64,000 nucleotides of DNA from Paraburkholderia xenovorans LB400 (GTDB lineage: Bacteria; Pseudomonadota; Gammaproteobacteria; Burkholderiales; Burkholderiaceae), in the NCBI RefSeq assembly GCF_000013645.1, contig NC_007951.1:62001-126000 (forward strand). Direction: 5' to 3'. Positions within the stretch are counted from its first letter, which is position 1. Each line of letters opens with the position of its first letter. A program made the translations under genes and the position numbers. A model generated the notes under the pieces. The model ran no database searches, was not told where the DNA came from, and saw only the letters and a program-made list of their open reading frames with translations. This document shows positions 19,714 through 30,178 of the stretch, piece after piece.

Positions 19714-20092
19714 TCAAAATCCTGTCTCGCTTGGGGCCGGGCCTCGCAACGTATGCGCAGGGCGGCAGCGGAAAAAATAACAGCTTCAACCGGGCGGAAG
19801 CGGCGCCACAGGAACTTGAAGCTGCGAGGGAGTCTACCGGAGGCCGGTGCAAAGCCAGGCCAGAAAATTCCGAACGATCTTTGGGAATAGTTCAGAAAGG
19901 CCTTGGTAAGTCGGTCCGGGTTTGGGTCGAACGCGTAATGATACCTTATAATTTTGGATGTTTTGAAGGAAACGGGCGGCACTTTTTGCCGCCGCTGGCC
20001 CCTTTTTCGAGGGCTTCCTCCAGCGTCGTAACCCGCTGTCGCAGCGCTGTTTTTGTGTGCTGCGGCGGTCCACCACATTTTCCGGTGACTGC
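19714..20092. promoter_or_regulatory. Divergent intergenic region mreB / gatC with candidate gatC promoter
   Basis: 379 bp without a gene. On the plus strand a perfect TATAAT (19947-19952) is preceded by TTGGGT at 19922-19927, with a long spacer of 19. It could drive gatCAB with a leader of about 135 nt. A minus-strand promoter for mreB must also lie here but I cannot single one out. Confidence 0.45.
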
Positions 20093-20392
20093 ATGGCTCT
20101 GACCCTGACCGATGTAAAACGTATCGCGCATCTTGCGCGGCTCGAACTGGCCGACGCCGAAGCTGAGCACACGCTCGTTCAGCTCAACGATTTTTTCGGC
20201 CTCGTCGAGCAGATGCAGGCGGTCGATACCACCGGCATCGCACCGCTTGCCCACCCGATCGAGCAGATCGAAGACGTCGCGCTGCGTCTGCGCGACGACA
20301 CGGTGACCGAAACGGTCGAACGCGAAGCTTTCCAGCGCCCGGCGCCGGCCGTGCAGGACGGTCTGTACCTCGTGCCGAAGGTGATCGAGTAA
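20093..20392 (+). CDS. gatC: Asp-tRNA(Asn)/Glu-tRNA(Gln) amidotransferase subunit C
   Basis: Small stabilising subunit of the GatCAB complex, which converts misacylated Glu-tRNA(Gln) and Asp-tRNA(Asn) to the correct forms. The 99-residue product begins [19 protein letters not shown] and contains the conserved [16 protein letters not shown] region. ATG at 20093 matches the family; a 12-codon upstream extension is unsupported. It lies 193 bp before gatA. Confidence 0.95.
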   Translation: MALTLTDVKRIAHLARLELADAEAEHTLVQLNDFFGLVEQMQAVDTTGIAPLAHPIEQIEDVALRLRDDTVTETVEREAFQRPAPAVQDGLYLVPKVIE

Positions 20393-20585
20393 TACCCGCG
20401 CATCGGGCCCGGCGCGGAGTGCGGGGCAGCTTTCCTTCGACCTGCCGCCGTGCGGCATATCGACTCGTGGCCCCGGCGCTCGCGTGACCGTCGTCTCCGG
20501 CTTTCTCGGCTCGGCTTGCCGGCGGGCAGCCGAATGCCTCCACGGCAGCGTGACTGCGCTGCCGCGCTCTTCAGGATAAAACGCA

Positions 20586-22073
20586 ATGCATGAAAAAAGT
20601 CTGACCGAACTGCGCGCCGCCTTGACGGCGAGGGAATGCTCCGCAGTCGAACTGGCGCAGCTCTATCTGAAGCGGATCGAAGCGGCCAACAGCCTGAACG
20701 CATTCATCCAGGTCGACCCCGATCTGACGCTCGCGCAGGCAAAAGCCGCGGACGCGCTGCTCCATACCGGCCACGCCGGCCCGCTGGTCGGCCTGCCGAT
20801 CGCGCACAAGGACGTGTTCGTCACCAAAGGCTGGCGCTCCACGGCCGGCTCGAAAATGCTGTCCAACTACGAGAGTCCGTTCGACGCGACCGTGGTCGCG
20901 CGTCTGCAGAACGCCGGCATGGTGTGCGTGGGCAAGACCAACATGGACGAGTTCGCAATGGGCTCGTCCAACGAGAATTCGTACTTTGGTCCCGTGCAGA
21001 ATCCGTGGGACGTCAAGGCCGTGCCGGGCGGTTCGTCGGGCGGTTCGGCGGCGGCCGTGGCCGCGCGCCTCGCGCCCGCTGCAACCGGCACGGATACCGG
21101 CGGTTCGATCCGTCAGCCGGCGTCGTTTTCCGGCATCACCGGCATCAAACCCACGTATGGCCGCGTGTCGCGTTACGGCATGATCGCGTTCGCCTCGTCG
21201 CTGGATCAGGGCGGGCCGATGGCGCGAAGCGCCGCGGATTGCGCCACGCTGCTCAACGCAATGGCCGGTTTCGACGGGCGTGATTCGACCAGCCTCGTGC
21301 GTGACGACGAAGACTACACGCGCTACCTCGGCCAGCCGTGGAAAGAAGACGGCGCCGGCAAACCGCTCGCCGGCCTGCGCATCGGCCTGCCGAAAGAGTA
21401 TTTCGGCGCCGGTCTCGCCGACGACGTGCGTGCCTCGATCGACGCCGCGCTCAAGCAATACGAAGCGCTCGGCGCCACGCTGGTCGAGGTTTCGCTGCCG
21501 AAAACGGAGTTGTCGATCCCGGTGTACTACGTGATCGCGCCGGCGGAGGCTTCGTCGAACCTGTCGCGTTTCGACGGCGTGCGCTTCGGCCATCGCGCCG
21601 CGGAGTATCGCGATCTGCTCGACATGTACAAGAAGTCGCGCGCCGAAGGTTTCGGCCCGGAAGTGAAGCGCCGCATTCTGGTCGGCGCCTACGTGCTGTC
21701 GCACGGCTATTACGACGCGTACTACCTGCAGGCGCAGAAGATCCGCCGCATTATCGCGCAGGACTTCCAGGAAGCGTTCAGACAGTGCGACGTGATCATG
21801 GGGCCGGTCGCGCCAACGGTGGCGTGGGATCTCGGCGCGAAGGGCGACGATCCGGTGCAGATGTATCTGGCCGACATCTATACGCTGTCGGTGAGCCTCG
21901 CCGGTTTGCCGGGCATGAGCGTGCCGTGCGGCTTCGGCGCGGGCGCGAATGCGCAGCGTCCGGTAGGTCTGCAGATCATCGGCAACTATTTCAATGAAGC
22001 CCGGATGCTGCAGGTGGCCGACGCGTTCCAGCGCGCGACCGACTGGCACCGCAAAGCACCGGCAGGAGTGTGA
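20586..22073 (+). CDS. gatA: Asp-tRNA(Asn)/Glu-tRNA(Gln) amidotransferase subunit A
   Basis: Glutaminase subunit of GatCAB that releases ammonia for the transamidation. The 495-residue protein is an amidase-signature enzyme with the catalytic triad Lys75, cis-Ser150 (in [12 protein letters not shown]) and nucleophile Ser174 (in [12 protein letters not shown]). Length is normal. It is followed directly by gatB. Confidence 0.98.
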   Translation: MHEKSLTELRAALTARECSAVELAQLYLKRIEAANSLNAFIQVDPDLTLAQAKAADALLHTGHAGPLVGLPIAHKDVFVTKGWRSTAGSKMLSNYESPFDATVVARLQNAGMVCVGKTNMDEFAMGSSNENSYFGPVQNPWDVKAVPGGSSGGSAAAVAARLAPAATGTDTGGSIRQPASFSGITGIKPTYGRVSRYGMIAFASSLDQGGPMARSAADCATLLNAMAGFDGRDSTSLVRDDEDYTRYLGQPWKEDGAGKPLAGLRIGLPKEYFGAGLADDVRASIDAALKQYEALGATLVEVSLPKTELSIPVYYVIAPAEASSNLSRFDGVRFGHRAAEYRDLLDMYKKSRAEGFGPEVKRRILVGAYVLSHGYYDAYYLQAQKIRRIIAQDFQEAFRQCDVIMGPVAPTVAWDLGAKGDDPVQMYLADIYTLSVSLAGLPGMSVPCGFGAGANAQRPVGLQIIGNYFNEARMLQVADAFQRATDWHRKAPAGV

Positions 22074-22078
22074 GCACC

Positions 22079-23554
22079 ATGACCAAGCAATGGGAAGTCG
22101 TGATCGGTCTGGAGACCCACGCGCAACTGTCGACCCACTCGAAGATTTTTTCGGGCGCCTCGACGCAATTCGGCGCTGCGCCGAATACGCAGGCCTGCCC
22201 CGTCGATCTGGCGTTGCCGGGCACGTTGCCGGTGATGAACCGCGGCGCCGTGGAGCGCGCAATCCAGTTCGGCCTCGCGATCGGCGCGACAGTGGCGCCG
22301 CGCAGCATCTTCGCGCGCAAGAATTATTTCTACCCCGATCTGCCCAAGGGCTACCAGATCAGCCAGTACGAAATCCCCGTCGTGCAGGGCGGCCAGGTGA
22401 CGATTCAGGTGCCGGCCAATGAAAAGGCGAATACTCCGGCGTACGAAAAGGTCGTCAACCTCACGCGCGCCCACCTCGAAGAAGACGCGGGCAAGTCGCT
22501 GCACGAAGACTTCGCGGGCATGACCGGCATCGACCTGAATCGCGCCGGCACGCCGCTGCTCGAAATCGTCACCGAGCCGGAAATGCGCAGCGCGGCGGAA
22601 GCGGTCGCCTACGCGAAGACGCTGCATACGCTCGTCACGTGGCTCGGTATCTGCGACGGCAACATGCAGGAAGGCTCGTTCCGCTGCGACGCGAATGTAT
22701 CGGTGCGTCCGGTCGGTCAGGCGGAATTCGGCACGCGTGCCGAGATCAAGAACCTGAACTCGTTCCGCTTCCTCGAAGAAGCGATCCAGTACGAAGTGCG
22801 CCGTCAGATCGAACTGATCGAAGACGGCGGCACGGTGGTGCAGGAAACGCGTCTGTACGATCCGGACAAGCGCGAAACGCGCTCCATGCGCAGCAAGGAA
22901 GACGCACACGATTACCGCTATTTCCCCGATCCCGATCTGATGCCGCTCGTGATCGACGCGGCGTGGGTCGAGCGCGTCAAAAGCGAAATGCCGGAACTGC
23001 CGGTTGCGATTCAGCAGCGCTTCGTCACGCAATACGGTTTGACGCCGTACGACGCCAACGTGCTGACGTCGAGCAAGGCAATGGCGGCGTACTACGAAGC
23101 GGTGGTGAGCAAGCTCGGCCCGGCCAACGCCAAGGCCGCGGCGAACTGGCTGATGGGCGAAGTGTCGTCGCAACTGAATCGCGAGGACCTCGACATCGCT
23201 GCGAGCCCGGTATCGTCCGCGCAACTTGCGCTGCTGCTACAGCGTATCGCGGACGGCACGATCTCCCACAAGATCGCCAAGGAAATTTTCCTGTCGATCT
23301 GGGAAGAGAAAGCCACCGACGAAGCCGCCACCGATCGCATCATCGAAGCGAAAGGCCTGAAGCAGATTTCGGATACCGGCGCGCTGGAAGCGATCATCGA
23401 CGAAGTGCTCGCCGCGAATCAGAAGTCGGTCGAGGAATTCCGCGCCGGCAAGGAAAAGGCGTTCAACGCGCTGATCGGCCAGGCCATGAAGGCGACCAAG
23501 GGCAAGGCCAATCCGGCGCAGGTGAACGAACTGCTCAGGAAGAAGCTGTCCTGA
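22079..23554 (+). CDS. gatB: Asp-tRNA(Asn)/Glu-tRNA(Gln) amidotransferase subunit B
   Basis: tRNA-binding kinase subunit of GatCAB that activates the misacylated amino acid. The 491-residue protein begins [27 protein letters not shown] is the GatB signature, and [14 protein letters not shown] lies near 200. The YqeY-like C-terminal tail domain is present. I chose ATG at 22079: GGAG lies at a good distance, whereas the GTG at 22070 overlapping the gatA stop would leave almost no spacing. The GatCAB route is typical of organisms that charge tRNA(Gln) or tRNA(Asn) indirectly. Confidence 0.97.
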   Translation: MTKQWEVVIGLETHAQLSTHSKIFSGASTQFGAAPNTQACPVDLALPGTLPVMNRGAVERAIQFGLAIGATVAPRSIFARKNYFYPDLPKGYQISQYEIPVVQGGQVTIQVPANEKANTPAYEKVVNLTRAHLEEDAGKSLHEDFAGMTGIDLNRAGTPLLEIVTEPEMRSAAEAVAYAKTLHTLVTWLGICDGNMQEGSFRCDANVSVRPVGQAEFGTRAEIKNLNSFRFLEEAIQYEVRRQIELIEDGGTVVQETRLYDPDKRETRSMRSKEDAHDYRYFPDPDLMPLVIDAAWVERVKSEMPELPVAIQQRFVTQYGLTPYDANVLTSSKAMAAYYEAVVSKLGPANAKAAANWLMGEVSSQLNREDLDIAASPVSSAQLALLLQRIADGTISHKIAKEIFLSIWEEKATDEAATDRIIEAKGLKQISDTGALEAIIDEVLAANQKSVEEFRAGKEKAFNALIGQAMKATKGKANPAQVNELLRKKLS

Positions 23555-23689
23555 ACTGAAGCAGGGTTGAAAAAAGTACGGCCGAAGCGTTCGCGCTTTG
23601 GCCACCGCGGGCTGTTGCCGGAAACGAAAGTGGGGCAGCGGCCCGTTTCGTTTGCGGGTCCGTTTAAACGCAGATCACGGAGTGTGTGG

Positions 23690-24529
23690 ATGGCCAGGCA
23701 ACCCGAACTCGACGACTTCCGCGTGCCGTATTTCGGCGACGGCAAGAAGAAAAACAAATTCTCGCTCGACGGTTTCGATCCGGCTGCAAAACCATTTTCG
23801 GCCGGTTCGAAAGACGCCGACAAAACCCGGTTATCGGAAATCGGCGCGAAGCTCGACATCCAGCAGGAGCGTCTGCATGCGCAACAGCAGCGCCGTGTCC
23901 TGCTGGTGCTGCAGGGCATGGACACGAGCGGCAAGGACGGCACGATCCGCGCGGTGTTTCACGACGTCGATCCGCTCGGCTTGCGCATCGTGCCGTTCAA
24001 GGCGCCGACGCCCGTCGAAATGGCGCACGATTTTCTCTGGCGCGTGCATTCGCAAGCGCCTGCCGCGGGCGAACTGACGGTTTTCAACCGCAGTCACTAC
24101 GAAGATCTGCTGGTGCCCACCGTGCTCGGCAATCTGGACGCGCAAGCCTTCGAGCAGCGCTGCCACCACATCCGCCAGTTCGAAGCGTTGCTGGCCTATA
24201 GCGGTACGACCATCATCAAGTGCATGCTGCACATTTCCAAAGACGAGCAGCGTGTGCGTCTGCAGGCGCGTATCGACGATTCGACCAAGCATTGGAAATT
24301 CGACGTCGCCGATCTCGACGCGCGCAAGCAGTGGGACAGGTATCAGGTGGCGTATGGTGAGGCGCTGGCCGCGACATCGACCGAATACGCGCCGTGGTAC
24401 GTGATTCCCGCCAACTCGAAGACGCACCGTAATGTGATGGTGGCGGAGTTGCTGCTGCGCACGTTCGAAGCGCTGAAGCTCGAATATCCACCGGCCAAAG
24501 AATCGCTGAAGGGCATCAAGATCGTCTGA
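23690..24529 (+). CDS. Polyphosphate kinase 2 family protein
   Basis: A PPK2-family phosphotransferase that moves phosphate between polyphosphate and nucleotides. The 279-residue product has the Walker A motif GMDTSGKDG (76-84) and the Walker B-like NRSHYEDLL (133-141). Only one PPK2 domain is present. The ATG at 23690 has GGAG upstream; an open frame extends 41 codons further without family sequence. It follows gatB by 135 bp and precedes xth. Whether it prefers NMP or NDP cannot be told from the sequence. Confidence 0.9.
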   Translation: MARQPELDDFRVPYFGDGKKKNKFSLDGFDPAAKPFSAGSKDADKTRLSEIGAKLDIQQERLHAQQQRRVLLVLQGMDTSGKDGTIRAVFHDVDPLGLRIVPFKAPTPVEMAHDFLWRVHSQAPAAGELTVFNRSHYEDLLVPTVLGNLDAQAFEQRCHHIRQFEALLAYSGTTIIKCMLHISKDEQRVRLQARIDDSTKHWKFDVADLDARKQWDRYQVAYGEALAATSTEYAPWYVIPANSKTHRNVMVAELLLRTFEALKLEYPPAKESLKGIKIV

Positions 24530-24575
24530 CCGCTGCCCTTTGCTTCAGAAACGAATCGACCATACAAGGAACGAC

Positions 24576-25355
24576 ATGTTGCGTGTGATTACCGCCAACC
24601 TGAACGGCATCCGCTCAGCGGCGAAGAAGGGCTTTTTCGACTGGTTCGGAGAACAGAAGGCCGACGTGCTGTGCGTGCAAGAAATCAAATGCTCGCAAGA
24701 CGACATGACCCCGGAATTCATGGCGCCGCACGATTTCACCGGCTATTTTCAGCACGCCGTGAAGAAAGGCTATAGCGGCGCGGGCGTGTACACCCGTCAC
24801 GAACCGGACGAAGTGGTGATCGGCTTCGGCAGCGAGGAATTCGATCCGGAAGGGCGCTATGTCGAACTGCGTTTCGGCAAGCTGTCGGTGATTTCGGTGT
24901 ACGTGCCGTCGGGTTCGAGCGGCGACGAGCGCCAGCAGGCCAAATACCGTTTCATGGACGAGTTCATGCCGCATCTCGCGGAACTGGCTCAGGAGCGCGA
25001 AGTGATCGTGTGCGGCGACGTCAACATCGTCCACAAGGAAATCGACATCAAGAACTGGAAGAGCAACCAGAAGAATTCGGGTTGCCTGCCGGAAGAGCGC
25101 GCGTGGCTCACCAAACTGTTCGATGAGGTCGGTTACGTCGACGTGTTCCGCACGCTCGACCAGCGGCCGGAACAGTACACGTGGTGGAGCAATCGCGGCC
25201 AGGCGTATGCGAAGAACGTCGGGTGGCGGATCGATTATCAGATCGCCACGCCGGGTATCGCGAGCAAGGCGAAACGCACCGACGTGTTCCGCGATATCAA
25301 GTTCAGCGACCATGCGCCGCTGACGGTCGACTACGACCACAAGCTCAAGAAGTAA
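24576..25355 (+). CDS. xth: Exodeoxyribonuclease III
   Basis: Metal-dependent AP endonuclease and 3'-5' exonuclease of base-excision repair. The 259-residue protein starts MLRVITANLNGIRSA and has the expected catalytic elements: Glu36 in CVQEIK, GDVNIVH near 149, and the terminal SDHAPL with the catalytic Asp-His pair. AAGGA lies 5 bases before the ATG. It is convergent with the M48 protease gene. Confidence 0.95.
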   Translation: MLRVITANLNGIRSAAKKGFFDWFGEQKADVLCVQEIKCSQDDMTPEFMAPHDFTGYFQHAVKKGYSGAGVYTRHEPDEVVIGFGSEEFDPEGRYVELRFGKLSVISVYVPSGSSGDERQQAKYRFMDEFMPHLAELAQEREVIVCGDVNIVHKEIDIKNWKSNQKNSGCLPEERAWLTKLFDEVGYVDVFRTLDQRPEQYTWWSNRGQAYAKNVGWRIDYQIATPGIASKAKRTDVFRDIKFSDHAPLTVDYDHKLKK

Positions 25356-25453
25356 GCGGAGTTCGCGTCCTCGCGGCAGAAGAGGCTGATGTCGGCCTCA
25401 GGGGGACGCTTCGTCAGCGCAGAGCCGCGGGTACGTTCTTCGGCCCGCGCAAC

Positions 25454-26704
25454 TCAATCGCGGACCGGTTTGCGGCGCGGACGGCCCATGCCGGCGTAAT
25501 CCGGCAACGTGTCCACTGTTTTGCCGATCGCTTTTGCATAGAGCGGCAGCATGTCGGGCAAGCGCTTGACGATGTCCTGGCGGCGCGCCGACGTGTAGGG
25601 ATGCACGTAGATGAAGCCCTGCTCGCGGTTGCCGCGCGTGGCCTGCGCGAGCTTGTCCCAGAGCGTGACCGCCGCGCGCGGATCGAAGCCGGCGCGCGAC
25701 GCGATATCGCTGCCGATCACATCGGCTTCGGTCTCGTCGGTATTCTCGTACTTCATTTCCAGCAGGCGCGAGCCGATGCCGAGCGGCGCCGCGCCGAGAT
25801 CGGCGAGCCCGAATAGCTGCGGGATCGTGCCGGACGAGTCGAGCTGGCTCGCCTGCAACTGGCCGAGCCGCTCGCGTGCATGTTCGCGCAGCGCGTGCGC
25901 GATCTCATGGCCGATCAGCATGCCGAGTTCGTTGTCGTTCAGACGCGCGCGGTCGAGCAGGCCGCCATATACGACGATCTTGCCGCCCGGCAGGCAGTAC
26001 ATGCGGATATCGGTCGAGCGCACCACCGCTACATCCCACTTCCAGTTTTTGGCCCGCTCGTTCCATTTCAGCGAGTACGGGATCAGCTTGTCGACGATCG
26101 AGCGCACGCGCGTGACATGCGCATCGGTGTCGCCGTACAGACGGTTGGCGTGCTCGGCGCCGTACGCGATCTGGTTGAACTCTTCGGCGGCTTGAGCCTC
26201 GAGCATCGGCGATGGGATCAGGTTGCGGAACACCAGGTAGCCGCCGTAGCGCAACTGCGTGTTCGGGCTGTACGGTGCGGATGCGGCGGGCGCTTTGGCC
26301 GCTGCGGACGGCGCCGATGTCGCCGCGGGCGTCCTTGCCGTGACCGGAGCCGGTGGCGTCGATGGGGCCGACGAAGGCGGCGTGGCCGCGGCGGGAGCAC
26401 TACCGGCGCTTGCGGCGCTGCTCGCGCCTGGCGCCGCCGACGTCGCGCTTTCCTGGCTCGCCGCGCCGGCCGCGGGCTTCGCCGCTGGTGTAGCCGAGGT
26501 GGCCGGTGACGGCGCCGACATCGCTGCCGGTGCGCTGGTAGCGGCCGCCGGCATGGCTGTCGCGTGGGCGTTCAACGGCGCGGCCAACGTCAGGCTCACA
26601 CTGCCGAGTGCCCACACTGCCCGCAGCGCCGCGCGCCCGACCGTGCGTGCGGGACGCCGGGACCGGGTCGAGCGCAACACGCCCATCGGGAGACGCGCCT
26701 TCAC
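25454..26704 (-). CDS. M48 family metalloprotease with Ala/Pro-rich linker
   Basis: A probable periplasmic, membrane-anchored zinc protease of the LoiP/YcaL type. The 416-residue product has an N-terminal hydrophobic signal or anchor (about 24-46) and then about 90 residues rich in alanine, proline and serine. The M48 domain has HEIAH at 266-270 and the downstream zinc ligand in DETEAD near 326. The start is GTG at 26704, overlapping the ampG stop (GTGA). It closes the metX-metW-ampG run, so it may be translated with the muropeptide permease. Its substrate is unknown. Confidence 0.9.
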   Translation of the reverse strand: MKARLPMGVLRSTRSRRPARTVGRAALRAVWALGSVSLTLAAPLNAHATAMPAAATSAPAAMSAPSPATSATPAAKPAAGAASQESATSAAPGASSAASAGSAPAAATPPSSAPSTPPAPVTARTPAATSAPSAAAKAPAASAPYSPNTQLRYGGYLVFRNLIPSPMLEAQAAEEFNQIAYGAEHANRLYGDTDAHVTRVRSIVDKLIPYSLKWNERAKNWKWDVAVVRSTDIRMYCLPGGKIVVYGGLLDRARLNDNELGMLIGHEIAHALREHARERLGQLQASQLDSSGTIPQLFGLADLGAAPLGIGSRLLEMKYENTDETEADVIGSDIASRAGFDPRAAVTLWDKLAQATRGNREQGFIYVHPYTSARRQDIVKRLPDMLPLYAKAIGKTVDTLPDYAGMGRPRRKPVRD

Positions 26705-28095
26705 GACTGCGCCCTCCACGGCGCAATGCGCAGCAGAAGCACCATGCCGGGCAACGCCAGCGCGGTACAAACGATGAAGTAATCGAACCAGCCGATCTGC
26801 GCGACCACATAGCCGCTTGCCGCGGAAGCCAGCGTGCGCGGCACCGAAGCGAGGCTCGTGAAGAGCGCGAACTGGGTGGCCGTGTAGCGCGGATCCGTGG
26901 TGCTGGCGATATAGGCGGTGAAGGCCGCCATCGTCAAACCGGTGGCGAAGGTCTCGAAGCCGTACACGAGCGCGAGCGCGACCGAACGCGGCTCGAGCTG
27001 AACGGCCCAATCGACGCCCACCAGCGCGAGCAGCTTCGTCGTGCCCTGGCTCAGCCAGACGGCGATGTCGTAAATCGCGACGAGACCTGGCGAGGCCGGT
27101 CCGAGATGCGCGAGCCACGCGAAGCCGAGCGTCGACACCATCTGCAGGATGCCGAAGATCCACAAGCCCCGGCCAATGCCGATTTTCATCAGCCAGATCC
27201 CGCCGACGATCCCGCCCGCCAGACTCGCGCCGAACGCCGTGGTTTTCGCGATCACGCCGATCTGCGTGCGCGAAAAACCGATGTCGAGAAAGAACGAGGT
27301 GGACAGCGTGGTCGCCATCGTGTCGCCGAGCTTGTACAGAAAGATGAAACCGAGCACGAACAGTGCGCCACGCCAGCCGTCGCGCTGAATGAATTCCTTG
27401 AATGGCTGCACGATCGCCTCGCGCAGGTTCCTGGGCGGCGTGCCGTGAACCGCGGGCTCGTGCACCACCAGCGTCATGACCATGCCGGGCAGCATGAACG
27501 CGGCCGTCACGATGAAAACGGTGCTCCACGGCAAATGGTCGGACAGGATCAGCGCGAGCGAACCGGGTACGAGCGCCGCGATCTTGTAAGCGTTCACGTG
27601 CACCGCGTTGCCGAGTCCCTGCTGCGTATCGCTCAGCAATTCACGCCGGTAGGCATCGATCACGATGTCCTGACTGGCACCGAAAAACGCGACCAGCGCC
27701 GTCAGAGCGGCCACCGTCCAGATCGACTCTTTGGGTGACACGAACCCTAAGGTTGCAATGGCGCCGGCCACCAGGATCTGCGTGACCAGCATCCAGCCGC
27801 GCCGTCTGCCCGGACGCCAGCCGGGGAAGCGCGGCACGTAGCGGTCCATTAGCGGCGCCCAGATAAATTTCCAGGTGTACGGGAACTGGATCAGCGCAAA
27901 CAGGCCGATTTCCTTCAGATTGACGCCTTCGGAGCGTAACCACGCCTGCACCAGATAGACGAGCGTGAACAGCGGCAATCCCGACGTAAAGCCGAGAAAG
28001 ACGCAGATCAGCATGCGCGTATTCAGGAACGCGCGCCAGCCGGGATGTTCTTCGTGAGCGGTAAGTGCAGGCGCCTCGTGCGGCGGGTTCGACAT
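26701..28095 (-). CDS. ampG: AmpG-family muropeptide transporter
   Basis: Inner-membrane MFS permease importing anhydro-muropeptides for peptidoglycan recycling; in many bacteria it governs beta-lactamase induction. The 464-residue protein has about 12-14 membrane spans. The start region (LGFTSGLPLFTL), the segment WKFIWAPLMDRY and SQDIVIDAYRREL are AmpG signatures. The ATG at 28095 lies 14 bp after metW. It overlaps the M48 gene by 4 bp. Confidence 0.93.
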   Translation of the reverse strand: MSNPPHEAPALTAHEEHPGWRAFLNTRMLICVFLGFTSGLPLFTLVYLVQAWLRSEGVNLKEIGLFALIQFPYTWKFIWAPLMDRYVPRFPGWRPGRRRGWMLVTQILVAGAIATLGFVSPKESIWTVAALTALVAFFGASQDIVIDAYRRELLSDTQQGLGNAVHVNAYKIAALVPGSLALILSDHLPWSTVFIVTAAFMLPGMVMTLVVHEPAVHGTPPRNLREAIVQPFKEFIQRDGWRGALFVLGFIFLYKLGDTMATTLSTSFFLDIGFSRTQIGVIAKTTAFGASLAGGIVGGIWLMKIGIGRGLWIFGILQMVSTLGFAWLAHLGPASPGLVAIYDIAVWLSQGTTKLLALVGVDWAVQLEPRSVALALVYGFETFATGLTMAAFTAYIASTTDPRYTATQFALFTSLASVPRTLASAASGYVVAQIGWFDYFIVCTALALPGMVLLLRIAPWRAQS

Positions 28096-28109
28096 GTGGA
28101 TAACTTGCG

Positions 28110-28718
28110 TTAGCTTTTCTTGACGCGATAGACCGCAAGACTACCACGCCAGTTCACGCCCCAGCGCACCACCTGACCCTCGTGGAGCACTACGCGGTCA
28201 AGAATTTCGATGCCGACTTCCGGCGCGAGCGCCTCGAAATCCTCGATGGTCAGCACCCGCACGTTCGGCGTGTTGTGCCACTGATAAGGCAGCGACTTCG
28301 ACACCGGCATGCGGCCCCGGAGCACCGAGAGCCGATGCGCCCAGTAGCCGAAGTTCGGGAACGACACGATGCACTCCTTGCCGACCCGCACGGTCTCGCG
28401 CAGGATCGCGGCCGTCTGGTGAATGGTTTGCAGCGTCTGCGACAGAATCGCGAAATCGAAGCTGCCGTCTTCGAACAGGCGCAGACCGTCTTCCAGATTC
28501 TGCTGGATCACGTTGACGCCGTTTTGCGTCGACGCCAGCACGCCCGCGTCGTTGATCTCGATGCCGTAGCCCAGCACGTCCAGTTCTTCGCTCAGCAGCG
28601 AGAGCAGCGAGCCGTCGCCGCAGCCCAGATCCAGCACGGTGGCGCGCGGTTCGACCCAGCGGGCGATCGCGCGGAAGTCCGGGCGCAGCGCCAGATAGTC
28701 CAGGGCTCGCTGGTTCAT
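28110..28718 (-). CDS. metW: Methionine biosynthesis protein MetW
   Basis: SAM-dependent methyltransferase-like protein that partners MetX. The 202-residue protein carries the SAM-binding motif [12 protein letters not shown] near residue 30. It overlaps metX by 4 bp. Metabolic work on MetX/MetW pairs in other proteobacteria suggests MetW supports MetX activity; the details are not readable here. Confidence 0.95.
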   Translation of the reverse strand: MNQRALDYLALRPDFRAIARWVEPRATVLDLGCGDGSLLSLLSEELDVLGYGIEINDAGVLASTQNGVNVIQQNLEDGLRLFEDGSFDFAILSQTLQTIHQTAAILRETVRVGKECIVSFPNFGYWAHRLSVLRGRMPVSKSLPYQWHNTPNVRVLTIEDFEALAPEVGIEILDRVVLHEGQVVRWGVNWRGSLAVYRVKKS

Positions 28719-29860
28719 GCGTTCACCTCGTTCGCAATACGTTCGTAGTAAGCGCGCATCAGGTTGTGATAGCGCGCGTCGTCGAGCAGGAAGGCGTCGT
28801 GGCCGTGCGGCGCGTCGATTTCCGCGTAGGTGACCGTGCGCTTGTGATCGAGCAGCGCCTTCACCAGTTCACGCGAGCGGGCCGGCGCGAAGCGCCAGTC
28901 GGTCGTGAAGCTGGCGATCAGATATTTCGCCGTGGTGTGCGCGACCGCGGCCGTCAGGTCGCCGGCGAAGGCCTTGGCCGGATCGAAGTAGTCGAGCGCG
29001 CGGGTGATCAGCAGATACGTATTCGCGTCGAAGTAGTCGGCGAACTTGTCGCCCTGGTAGCGCAGGTACGACTCCACCTCGAACTCCACGTCGAAGTTGA
29101 AGTTGTACGCGTCCAGCGCGCCTTCCGCGCGCCGCAGCGAGCGGCCGAATTTCTCGGCCATGTCGTCGTCCGACAGATACGTGATGTGGCCGATCATGCG
29201 CGCGACGCGCAGGCCGCGCTTCGGCTTAACGTTGTGCGCGTAGTAGTTGCCGCCGTGGAAGTCCGGGTCCGACAGGATCGCCGAGCGCGCAACCTCGTTG
29301 AACGCGATGTTCTGCGCCGACAGCTTGGGTGTGGACGCGACCACGATGCAGTGAGCGACGCGCTCCGGATACATCATGCTCCACGCGAGCGCCTGCATGC
29401 CGCCGAGGCTGCCGCCCATCACCGCCGCAAAGCGCGTGATGCCGAATTGATCCGCGACGCGCGCCTGGGCGTTGACCCAGTCTTCCACCGTCACGACGGG
29501 AAACGTCGCGCCGTACGGATTGCCGGTAGACGGATCGATGCTCATCGGCCCAGTCGAGCCGAAGCACGATCCGAGGTTGTTCACGCCGATCACGAAGAAC
29601 TTGTCAGTGTCGAGCGGCTTGCCCGGGCCGACCATGTTGTCCCACCAGCCGATGTCCCTGGGGTTGTCGGCATACACGCCCGCCACGTGGTGCGACGCGT
29701 TGAGCGCGTGGCACACCAGCACCGCGTTGCTACGCGCGGCGTTGAGCGTGCCGTAGGTCTCGACCATCAGGTCGTAACCGGCGAGCGAACTGCCGTTCTG
29801 CAACGGCAGCGGCTCGGTGAAATGCATTTTTTGGGGAGCGACGATACCGATCGATTCCAT
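28715..29860 (-). CDS. metX: Homoserine O-acyltransferase MetX
   Basis: Activates homoserine by acylation, the first committed step to methionine. The 381-residue alpha/beta-hydrolase has the nucleophile elbow GGSLGGMQ with Ser151, and HGHDAFLLD near the C-terminus with the catalytic histidine. Whether it uses succinyl- or acetyl-CoA is uncertain: MetX paired with MetW in proteobacteria often uses succinyl-CoA (family knowledge). It is the first gene of metX-metW-ampG-M48 and has a long regulatory region upstream. Confidence 0.95.
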   Translation of the reverse strand: MESIGIVAPQKMHFTEPLPLQNGSSLAGYDLMVETYGTLNAARSNAVLVCHALNASHHVAGVYADNPRDIGWWDNMVGPGKPLDTDKFFVIGVNNLGSCFGSTGPMSIDPSTGNPYGATFPVVTVEDWVNAQARVADQFGITRFAAVMGGSLGGMQALAWSMMYPERVAHCIVVASTPKLSAQNIAFNEVARSAILSDPDFHGGNYYAHNVKPKRGLRVARMIGHITYLSDDDMAEKFGRSLRRAEGALDAYNFNFDVEFEVESYLRYQGDKFADYFDANTYLLITRALDYFDPAKAFAGDLTAAVAHTTAKYLIASFTTDWRFAPARSRELVKALLDHKRTVTYAEIDAPHGHDAFLLDDARYHNLMRAYYERIANEVNA

Positions 29861-30178
29861 TCATTCCGCCATTTAACAAAACAGGGCGGCTAGATGGCGT
29901 CGGCGAAGCACGGAAGAGAATGACTGTGTGCGCGGCTGACGACCTCTTTAGCCGCATTTATAGTGAGCCGCGGGAAACGTTTCCCGGCAGTTCGCGCGCC
30001 CGCAATCGAGTCAGCAAATCGGCGCGTACATGGTTTTTGATGCAGGTGTTCTGGGTGTTCTGTATGTTGCGGAGTGCGGCTCCAGATGCATCGGGGCGCC
30101 GCAGTCAGGCACAAAGTATAGCGGAAATTTTCATGCGGCAACGTCGCGGGGGGCGCGGCGCGGTGCACGCCGCGCGGA
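29861..30178 (-). promoter_or_regulatory. metX promoter region with palindromic operator candidate
   Basis: 318 bp without a gene. On the minus strand a TATAAA element (29957-29962) serves as a possible -10. A perfect 16-bp palindrome, CGGGAAACGTTTCCCG, at 29971-29986 covers the predicted -35 position. Its central AAACGTTT resembles LacI-family operators. The layout suggests repressor control of metX. Confidence 0.5.
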
